In this document: piece after piece, positions 6,901 to 11,893 of the stretch
How the letters are laid out: the number at the start of each line of letters is the position of its first letter
Numbering within the stretch: the stretch's first letter is position 1
Source of the DNA: Candidatus Dependentiae bacterium
GTDB lineage: Bacteria > Babelota > Babeliae > Babelales > UASB340
Direction: 5' to 3'
DNA length: 11,893 nucleotides
NCBI GenBank assembly: GCA_018897535.1
Contig: JAHIKO010000055.1
Coordinates: 1-11,893 of the forward strand
The notes under the pieces: generated by a model
Told to the model about the DNA's origin: nothing
The model's input: only the letters and a program-made list of their open reading frames with translations
The model's database searches: none
Translations under genes and position numbers: made by a program

Positions 6901-8445
6901 ATGAGCAAATTTTTTAACAAATTTATTGCATTATTAATAACAATATCACTTGTTTTATTAAATGGAAGCCTAATTGCAACAAAGAATAGAGTTAATCCAA
7001 AAGAGATCAAAAAGATAGATTTAAAACAAGAAAACAAACCCGAAATTTCCGATCCCAAAAAAGATATATATCCATGGCTTGGGACATTTGCTGAAGCAAT
7101 AAGTCTTATCCAAGAAAAATCATTTAAAAAAAATGTTGATTTTTCGCTTGTAATTCAAGAAGCACTCAAAGCAGCAATGCCTTACATAGACGCTCATTCT
7201 GCCTTTTTTTCCAAAGAAAGTTATCAAGAAACAATGGAATCAACTTCCGGAAAGTTCTCCGGAATAGGTGTAAGCATAATAAGTAAAGCGCTTGAAGACG
7301 ATACGCTTGCCATTGTTGATGTAATAGCCAAAGGTCCTGCAGACAAAATAGGAATAAAAGCCGGAGATAAGATAATTCAAGTAAATGGCGAAAATTTAAG
7401 AAACTTATCAACCGATGAAGTGTTAAATAAATTAAAAGGTCCAATAGACACCGAAGTTACTATAAAAATAGTACGTGATAAAAAACCATTGGAATTTAAA
7501 ATAAAAAGAGAATTAATCAAAGATCAAACATCGCTTTGTTATAATATTAAAAATCAAAATATTTATTATTTATCGCTCAAAATATTTAACGAGCTTGCAG
7601 CCAATCAGATAAAAGATTTACTAATAAAATCCAATGAAGGCAAGGCCAAGGGACTTATCTTGGACTTGCGTAGAAATCCCGGAGGAATTTTGGATGCAGC
7701 AATTGATATGGCCGCACTCTTTTTGCCACAAAACAGTTTGGTAGTTGCAACGAAAGACCGATCGTTAAATGTTACTGCAGAATATAAAACAAGTTCCAAT
7801 CCTGTTTTAAATAGTGAGATTCCAATTTTTATACTTATAGACAATTTTACTGCTTCTGCAGCTGAAATTTTAGCAGGATGCCTGCAATATTATTCTAAAA
7901 AATTAATAAATAATAAAACTAAAAAAAGCCAATTAATGGTCTTTTTGGTAGGCACGCCAACATTTGGAAAAGGATCGGTTCAAGAAGTTATGCCGATCAG
8001 TAACGGATGTGCACTAAAACTTACAACTTTATTATATTTTTTACCTAGCGATATTTCAATTCAAGCCAAAGGTATTGAACCTGATTTTTTAATAAAACCT
8101 AAAATTATACCTACGGAAGAAATGCAATGGGTTGAAGATTTTTATGGCAAAGAAAGCACATTAAAACATCATATTACAGCTGAAGAAGTTATAGGTGAAA
8201 AAATAGAAGAAAAAGAAAAAGTTCAAAAGAAACCTGAGCAAGTAGTGGAAAAAACTTGGGAAGAAAGACAGCAAGAAGCAATAAACCGCGACGAACAAAT
8301 AAAAGCGGCAATAAACTTAACAAATTTGTTTAACTTTGCAAAACAATATACGCCCAAAATGGTCGATACTAGAGATAAAATGATAACTTTTTTAAAACAA
8401 AACTATGCATCCGATGAAACAATAAAATTGGAAAAAGTTGAATAA
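6901..8445 (+). CDS. Exported S41-family C-terminal processing protease (CtpA/Prc type)
   Basis: A serine protease of family S41 predicted to work outside the inner membrane, where relatives trim protein C-termini and control peptidoglycan hydrolases. Residues 1-26 are a signal peptide or anchor: a Lys-containing start, a hydrophobic core and small residues near 22-26. A helical N-terminal region is followed by a PDZ domain (about 117-205, with SGIGVSI-like and GIKAGDKI segments). The S41 core follows with ILDLRRNPGG (253-262), the nucleophile Ser319 in TASAAE and the general-base Lys357 in TFGKGSVQ. The GIEPD motif (391-395) closes the core. The last 80 or so residues include a highly charged Lys/Glu stretch (about 431-470) and a helical tail. 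AAGGAG five bases before the ATG supports the start. All catalytic residues are present. It may be a CtpA, CtpB or Prc equivalent; this cannot be resolved here. Confidence 0.95.
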   Translation: MSKFFNKFIALLITISLVLLNGSLIATKNRVNPKEIKKIDLKQENKPEISDPKKDIYPWLGTFAEAISLIQEKSFKKNVDFSLVIQEALKAAMPYIDAHSAFFSKESYQETMESTSGKFSGIGVSIISKALEDDTLAIVDVIAKGPADKIGIKAGDKIIQVNGENLRNLSTDEVLNKLKGPIDTEVTIKIVRDKKPLEFKIKRELIKDQTSLCYNIKNQNIYYLSLKIFNELAANQIKDLLIKSNEGKAKGLILDLRRNPGGILDAAIDMAALFLPQNSLVVATKDRSLNVTAEYKTSSNPVLNSEIPIFILIDNFTASAAEILAGCLQYYSKKLINNKTKKSQLMVFLVGTPTFGKGSVQEVMPISNGCALKLTTLLYFLPSDISIQAKGIEPDFLIKPKIIPTEEMQWVEDFYGKESTLKHHITAEEVIGEKIEEKEKVQKKPEQVVEKTWEERQQEAINRDEQIKAAINLTNLFNFAKQYTPKMVDTRDKMITFLKQNYASDETIKLEKVE

Positions 8446-8471
8446 TTTTAAAAAAATTAAGATTTTATCCT

Positions 8472-8499
8472 TTGATTTTTGTTCAAAACAACTTATAAT
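8472..8499 (+). promoter_or_regulatory. Sigma-70-type promoter for the tRNA cluster
   Basis: TTGATT (8472-8477) and a perfect TATAAT (8494-8499) are separated by 16 bases. Transcription would begin near 8506, about ten bases before tRNA-His. The promoter lies in the short gap after the protease stop at 8445, and no terminator is visible between, so the tRNAs may also receive read-through. Confidence 0.75.
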
Positions 8500-8515
8500 G
8501 TTCTTGTATTTTGCG

Positions 8516-8591
8516 GTGAGCGTAGCTCAGTTGGTAGAGTGTCAGATTGTGGTTCTGAATGTCGCGGGTTCGAGTCCCGTCGCTCACCCCA
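8516..8591 (+). tRNA. tRNA-His, anticodon GTG
   Basis: The acceptor stem GTGAGCG (8516-8522) pairs with CGCTCAC (8581-8587). The anticodon GTG is at 8549-8551 in the loop TTGTGGT, flanked by the TCAGA/TCTGA stem. The T arm contains GGTTCGAGTCC. The base before the stem (8515) is G and the discriminator (8588) is C, which gives the extra G-1:C73 pair that identifies tRNA-His to histidyl-tRNA synthetase. The CCA end is encoded at 8589-8591. It is the first of the three tRNAs. Confidence 0.98.
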
Positions 8592-8648
8592 AAAATAACT
8601 TTGATTCTATCGTTTTTTGATGTATCATATAAATCATGAAAATTTAGT

Positions 8649-8724
8649 CGGGGCGTGGCGCAGTTGGTAGCGCACTCGCTTTGGGAGCGAGGGGTCGCCG
8701 GTTCGAGTCTGGCCGCCCCGACCA
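8649..8724 (+). tRNA. tRNA-Pro, anticodon TGG
   Basis: The acceptor stem CGGGGCG (8649-8655) pairs with CGCCCCG (8714-8720). The anticodon TGG is at 8682-8684 in the loop TTTGGGA between CTCGC and GCGAG. The discriminator is A and the CCA end is encoded at 8722-8724. The C1:G72 first pair is typical of bacterial tRNA-Pro. It lies 57 bases after tRNA-His and is probably on the same transcript. The anticodon reads CCA and, with wobble modification, the other proline codons. Confidence 0.98.
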
Positions 8725-8735
8725 TTTTTATACCC

Positions 8736-8812
8736 GTGCCCGTAGCTCAGTTGGATAGAGCAACGGATTTCTAATCCGTAGGCCACAGGTTCAAGTCCTG
8801 TCGGGCACACCA
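8736..8812 (+). tRNA. tRNA-Arg, anticodon TCT
   Basis: The acceptor stem GTGCCCG (8736-8742) pairs with CGGGCAC (8802-8808). The anticodon TCT is at 8770-8772 in the loop TTTCTAA between ACGGA and TCCGT. The discriminator is A and the CCA end is encoded at 8810-8812. It reads AGA and AGG, which suits an AT-rich genome. It lies 11 bases after tRNA-Pro and is the last gene before the terminator. Confidence 0.98.
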
Positions 8813-8843
8813 TTCTACGCCCTTCTAACATAATTTGATATAA

Positions 8844-8889
8844 AAAAAAGACCTGATAACTAAGAAATACAAGTTACCAGGTCTTTTTT
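8844..8889. terminator. Bidirectional intrinsic terminator between the tRNA cluster and the sialidase-like gene
   Basis: AAAAAAGACCTG (8844-8855) pairs with CAGGTCTTTTTT (8878-8889). After one A/C mismatch the stem continues with TAACT/AGTTA around a loop of about ten bases. The A and T runs at the ends provide a T tract in both directions, so it can stop the rightward tRNA transcript and the leftward sialidase-like transcript that ends at 8908. Confidence 0.85.
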
Positions 8890-8907
8890 AATATTTTATA
8901 AGTATTA

Positions 8908-10146
8908 TTAATTATAAAATGCTTGCGGATCTAAAACCACATGTTTAATTCTGTTTCCATTTCCGGTTTTATCAGCTGTATAAACAATATGAATTAGTCC
9001 ATCATCAGCCTTAATCATTGACGGATAACAATTTTGTTTACCTTGGCTGGGTGGCGTAGCTTCCAAAACTAAAACAGTTTTCCAACTTTTACCGTTATTT
9101 TTGCTTAAATCTAAAACCAATTTGCTGCGATCGCCACATGTACCATTTTTAACACCGTTTGGAAGGTCATTTCGAACAACTAAAATATAACCATTATCCA
9201 ACTTTAAAGAATCCAATCCGGAACCGCAATCTCCACCGGCATTTGGAAGATCAACCTCTTGCTCAATAGGAGCCCAAGTTCTTCCGAAATCTGAAGAAAC
9301 CGAAGATAAAAGGTATTTTGTTCCCTTACCTCGACAAATAGTCTTTATGCTGCCATTTCCCAAAAAAAACATAGTTGGTTGTATAATTCCGGTGATATTT
9401 AACAAAGAAAATTTTGAACTTTTATCTTTTTCTATACCCTTACCATTAAAAATATTATGTGGCGTATTTATTGGCTCAGATATCTCGACAAAAGAAATTT
9501 CGGATGTTTTAGGATAAAAGTTAAATGTTTCCATTCTAACATCCCAATTAATCAAACCTTCTACTGATGAGCCACATAAAAGCGTATTGTCATCAAGTCT
9601 AAGTGGCTTGCATCTTGTGGGACCTACAGATCCACCATATTTTGATAAATTTTCAGCCCATGTCCAATTATGGCCGCCATCAAATGATCTTTTTAGATAG
9701 CCGGTCCATTTTACAGGTGATTTACCTATTTTATAAAATAAAAACATTGTTTTATCATCAAATTTAAATAAAACCGGATTATAACAAGGCTTCTTTTTCT
9801 GTCCTGTAATTTCACTAGAATCAGCAACTATGAACGGTTCATCCCACACCCAAAGATCGTCTGAATTTTTAAATCCATGCGACAACCAAATTTTAACATC
9901 GGATTTACCTTCATCCGATCCACCAAAGTATGCAACAATCAAATGATCATCTGAAACGGAAGCTATTGTTGCCGCATGCATTCTTTTGTGATTTTTAGGT
10001 GTTTTAATAACGGGTAAAGATTCACATGATAAGATAAAATCTCGATTAAATTCGGTTTTTAATAATTTTATAGAAGATATAAGCCAAATTATAAGAAAAA
10101 TTACTAAAAATTTTGCTGTTTTTACCATTCTTTTTGATAAAAGCAT
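8908..10146 (-). CDS. Exported sialidase-like protein with BNR/Asp-box repeats
   Basis: A predicted exo-sialidase-superfamily beta-propeller of 412 residues. Residues about 8-29 form a hydrophobic signal peptide or anchor after a Lys/Arg-rich start. The early propeller motif RMHAAT (55-60) and the GSDEGKSDVKIW stretch (76-87) match bacterial 'predicted neuraminidase' (BNR_2) proteins. Three Asp-box motifs are seen: SFDGGHNW (154-161), SSDFGRTW (284-291) and SKNNGKSW (348-355, with Asn for Asp). Candidate arginines that could form the carboxylate-binding triad lie at 55, 178, 272 and 325, but I cannot assign them without a structure. Eight cysteines lie in the exported part, consistent with disulfides outside the cytoplasm. 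The ATG has GGGGG six bases upstream. The gene is alone between two unrelated neighbours. The substrate could be sialic acid or another glycan; many BNR proteins are not sialidases. Confidence 0.85.
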   Translation of the reverse strand: MLLSKRMVKTAKFLVIFLIIWLISSIKLLKTEFNRDFILSCESLPVIKTPKNHKRMHAATIASVSDDHLIVAYFGGSDEGKSDVKIWLSHGFKNSDDLWVWDEPFIVADSSEITGQKKKPCYNPVLFKFDDKTMFLFYKIGKSPVKWTGYLKRSFDGGHNWTWAENLSKYGGSVGPTRCKPLRLDDNTLLCGSSVEGLINWDVRMETFNFYPKTSEISFVEISEPINTPHNIFNGKGIEKDKSSKFSLLNITGIIQPTMFFLGNGSIKTICRGKGTKYLLSSVSSDFGRTWAPIEQEVDLPNAGGDCGSGLDSLKLDNGYILVVRNDLPNGVKNGTCGDRSKLVLDLSKNNGKSWKTVLVLEATPPSQGKQNCYPSMIKADDGLIHIVYTADKTGNGNRIKHVVLDPQAFYN

Positions 10147-10309
10147 GAAACACCCCCGATTTATAAAAATATAACCCCATAATTAGTCATGCAATGAGTA
10201 TAAAAGCATAACTAGTAATAGTATTATTTTTTTATAAAAACTTATCAAATGGGCACAAATGGAAAGAATTTGGCTACAAAAGCTTTCAGTAAATTACTAT
10301 TTAAAAATC
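10147..10309. other. AT-rich intergenic region between two leftward genes
   Basis: No open frame or RNA gene is recognisable here. It presumably holds the promoter of the sialidase-like gene. On the minus strand TTGCAT is followed 15 bases later by TATATT, close to a weak promoter, and GGGGG lies just before the ATG. The 14-mer AATTATGGGGTTAT (10171-10184 on the minus strand) recurs upstream of the partial gene at 11828. No clear terminator for the 10310 gene is seen. Confidence 0.4.
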
Positions 10310-11146
10310 TTAATTTTTATCAATTTCTTCAAATCCTGTAAACCAACTACTATTACTAGTCTTCGGCCATACAATTTTATTTCCCTTTTCATCAATAAAA
10401 ACTATTCTGTTTGCTTTTTTTAGCGCTTCATGACGAGGTCTAGTTTTGTCTTTGTCATCTTTGATCCAAATAATTATACCTTCAAATATTTTCTCCAGCT
10501 GATTAACATATCTGTGATCATCTAAATAATCAAGATAAACAATATTTTCAAGTGGTGTAACTTCAACTAATTTTCTGCCCAAAATTTCACCAATTTTTAA
10601 AGTCTTTTCTTTAGCTTTTGTATAAAAATCCGTAACATTTTTAAATTTTTTAAACCATCCAAACTCTGCGCCTAAGATAAAAAAAATTCCGCCAACAATC
10701 AGCCAAAATTTACCGCTTGATGCCGGTTTGGCCATAGTTAATGCCATAGATTGCATAGCTGAAGTTAAAGATCGAGTCATTTCCGATTGGGCTGTAAGCA
10801 TTTCTTTTGTTAAAAGATGATCGTTCGATTCAAAAGAACAAGATGTAGATTCAAACGATTTTGTAATCTGTTTTTGCAAATCTTTTGAAATTGCAGCAAA
10901 AAAAATTAGCCTATTTTCTTCATTAGGCTCAAAACCGGATTTTTTAATAAGTTCATCTAAAATATTATCTTTGATTAATTGCTTATAAATTTTATAATCA
11001 AACAAAAGATCAAGAGATTCACCGGAATTATCAATATCTACGCCCAAATCCAAATATTTGCAGTTTAAATTTTTAAGTAATTTTTCAGTTTTAGTTCCAG
11101 AACAATTTAAAATAAATAGTATAAAAATAAAATAAAATCGCTTCAT
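10310..11146 (-). CDS. Uncharacterised membrane protein with N-terminal signal and one internal transmembrane helix
   Basis: I do not recognise a family. The 278-residue protein begins with a Lys/Arg start and a hydrophobic segment ending in FILNC (residues 11-15). This resembles a lipobox except that Asn, not Gly/Ala/Ser, precedes Cys15, so lipidation is uncertain. Residues about 16-145 would be outside the cytoplasm, with Cys29 and Cys103 able to pair, and include a Ser/Met/Thr-rich helical stretch (115-140). A glycine-rich transmembrane helix spans about 146-164 and is followed by KKFK, which predicts a cytoplasmic C-terminal domain (165-278). That part ends with a possible small beta fold around RIVFIDEKGNKIVW (247-260). 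The ATG is preceded by GGGAAGGGGTAGGG. It diverges from the HAM1-like gene across 91 bases. Such a topology could link outside and inside, but no function can be named. Confidence 0.75.
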   Translation of the reverse strand: MKRFYFIFILFILNCSGTKTEKLLKNLNCKYLDLGVDIDNSGESLDLLFDYKIYKQLIKDNILDELIKKSGFEPNEENRLIFFAAISKDLQKQITKSFESTSCSFESNDHLLTKEMLTAQSEMTRSLTSAMQSMALTMAKPASSGKFWLIVGGIFFILGAEFGWFKKFKNVTDFYTKAKEKTLKIGEILGRKLVEVTPLENIVYLDYLDDHRYVNQLEKIFEGIIIWIKDDKDKTRPRHEALKKANRIVFIDEKGNKIVWPKTSNSSWFTGFEEIDKN

Positions 11147-11182
11147 CCCTACCCCTTCCCAAATAAATCTTAAATTATTATG

Positions 11183-11213
11183 ATTATAAACAAAAATATT
11201 GTTATAAAATCAA
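11183..11213 (-). promoter_or_regulatory. Possible promoter for the leftward membrane-protein gene
   Basis: On the minus strand TTGATT (11213-11208) and TATAAT (11188-11183) are separated by 19 bases, slightly long. The two boxes are identical to those of the tRNA promoter in this window. Transcription would start roughly 30 bases before the ATG at 11146. For the rightward gene, the AT-rich stretches TATAAA (11203-11208) and GATAAT (11214-11219) are possible -10 boxes, without a clear -35. Confidence 0.35.
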
Positions 11214-11237
11214 GATAATAGATATTGGGGATTAATT

Positions 11238-11810
11238 ATGAAACAAGAGATATTTTTTGTCACAGGAAATTCGGGAAAATTTAAAGAAGTAAAAACATAT
11301 ATAGAAAAATATGTTCCGGAGATAGAGTTAAAACAACTAAAAGTTGATATAACCGAAATTCAGTCTATGGATCAAAAAGAAATTTGCATAGATAAGGCAC
11401 TAAAAGCTTGGAGCATGATAAAAAAGCCTTTAATTGTCGATGATGGCGCGATTTATTTTGAAAAATATAACAAATTTCCAGGAACTATGACAAAATATGT
11501 CTATGAAGGTCTTGGATTTGATGGAATATTAAAATTGGTAGATAACGGCGACAAAGCATATTTTTTATTGCAAATCGCCTATATAAAAAATCCGGATAAT
11601 ATAATTTTATTTGAAGGCAAATCTGAGGGTACAATAAGAAAATTTGAAAAATTTAATGGGGATCCAAGTTTGCCATATGCAAGTATCTTTGTTCCAACCG
11701 GAAGTAATAAAATCTATGAAGAGTTAAGAAATACAAAAGAAGGTGAGCCTTTTATGCATAGAATAAAGGCATTAAAAGCTTTTGTTGATTGGTACAAACA
11801 AGAAGCATAA
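11238..11810 (+). CDS. HAM1/RdgB/ITPA-family nucleoside-triphosphate pyrophosphatase, divergent
   Basis: Members of this cytoplasmic family hydrolyse non-canonical purine triphosphates such as ITP, dITP and XTP to the monophosphate and pyrophosphate, keeping deaminated bases out of nucleic acids. The 190-residue length is normal. The N-terminal phosphate-binding motif TGNSGKFKE (9-17), an acidic residue at Glu40, the metal-site DDG (68-70) and PGTMTKY (81-87, with the conserved Lys86) are present, so the catalytic site looks intact. The layout after the PG motif (YEGLGFDGILKL, 89-100) resembles the archaeal/eukaryotic branch more than E. coli RdgB. The usual GYDP near residue 148 is PYAS and the usual SHR is MHR (173-175), so base recognition may differ. 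GGGG seven bases before the ATG supports the start. It diverges from the 11146 gene. rdgB-like function is likely but unproven. Confidence 0.85.
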   Translation: MKQEIFFVTGNSGKFKEVKTYIEKYVPEIELKQLKVDITEIQSMDQKEICIDKALKAWSMIKKPLIVDDGAIYFEKYNKFPGTMTKYVYEGLGFDGILKLVDNGDKAYFLLQIAYIKNPDNIILFEGKSEGTIRKFEKFNGDPSLPYASIFVPTGSNKIYEELRNTKEGEPFMHRIKALKAFVDWYKQEA

Positions 11811-11827
11811 AAAATTATGGGGTTATT

Positions 11828-11893
11828 ATGAAAAATATCAAAAATTCTATGTTCTTTTTTATATTTATTAATTTATTATTTTTTGCACACAAA
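11828..11893 (+). CDS. N-terminus of an exported protein (partial, cut by window end)
   Basis: An ATG five bases after GGGG, and 17 bases after the stop of the HAM1-like gene, opens a frame that runs off the window. The 22 visible residues start with MKNIKNS and continue into a Phe/Ile/Leu-rich core ending in FFAHK, the pattern of a signal peptide. It is probably in an operon with the preceding gene. The mature protein is not in the window, so no function can be given. Confidence 0.65.
   Translation, partial: MKNIKNSMFFFIFINLLFFAHK

Noticed and set aside
7166..7844. Leftward open frames inside the S41 protease gene
   Set aside because: The protease motifs and reading frame are continuous here. 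The antisense frames are Leu-rich shadows without start signals.
8438..8831. Open frames on both strands across the three tRNA genes, with peptides such as GLEPVAYGLEIRCSIQLSYGH
   Set aside because: These are translations of tRNA sequence, a well-known source of false 'hypothetical proteins'. The tRNA structures, encoded CCA ends and promoter explain the region.
10206..10235. Imperfect inverted repeat around ACTAGTAATAGTATTAT as a terminator for the 10310 gene
   Set aside because: The pairing is short and almost entirely A/T, it starts 75 or more bases after the stop, and no stable stem can be drawn.
1..11893. CRISPR array, transposase or integrase, retron or toxin-antitoxin module
   Set aside because: No regularly spaced repeats, terminal inverted repeats, recombinase or reverse transcriptase motifs, or small paired toxin/antitoxin genes were found in any reading frame examined.

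Overview
The window is a strongly AT-rich bacterial chromosome segment of ordinary gene density. It has Gram-negative-type cell-division and envelope genes (FtsB/DivIC-like protein, RapZ, an exported S41 protease) and several short secreted or membrane proteins with no housekeeping role. That mix suggests a reduced, host- or protist-associated lineage; Candidatus Dependentiae (TM6/Babela-like) is my best guess. This is inference from composition and gene style only: no marker gene in the window settles it.

Layout. Positions 2-58 hold the last codons of a rightward gene. A perfect hairpin terminator (about 57-88) separates it from a convergent, leftward, exported PPP-type phosphoesterase (108-1574). 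Next is a leftward housekeeping cluster running from 6870 down to 1650: rapZ, an ftsB-like gene, lysS, recJ and cmk, with gaps of 9, 60, 5 and -4 bases. Start-to-start with rapZ, only 30 bases apart, is a rightward exported S41/CtpA-type protease (6901-8445). It is followed by a three-gene tRNA cluster, His(GTG)-Pro(TGG)-Arg(TCT), under a clear sigma-70-like promoter and closed by a bidirectional terminator (8844-8889). The last part looks accessory: a leftward exported sialidase/BNR-repeat protein (8908-10146), a leftward unknown protein with a signal segment and one internal membrane helix (10310-11146), a rightward HAM1/RdgB-like nucleotide pyrophosphatase with altered specificity motifs (11238-11810), and the start of another exported protein cut by the window end (11828 onward).

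How the genes fit together. The leftward cluster combines growth-related functions: amino-sugar/envelope control (RapZ), division (FtsB-like), translation (LysRS), DNA repair (RecJ) and CDP/dCDP supply (Cmk). The exported genes (phosphatase, sialidase-like protein, probable membrane protein, final partial gene) are plausible interface proteins with a host or neighbours, but nothing ties them into one pathway.

No CRISPR array, transposon, integrase, retroelement or recognisable new defence system is present. The points most worth checking are a terminator-like tandem repeat inside the recJ start, eukaryote-style psi-K-x-E motifs in the exported phosphatase, and lost specificity residues in the HAM1-like enzyme. 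No gene-free stretch longer than 300 bases occurs; the longest is 10147-10309.
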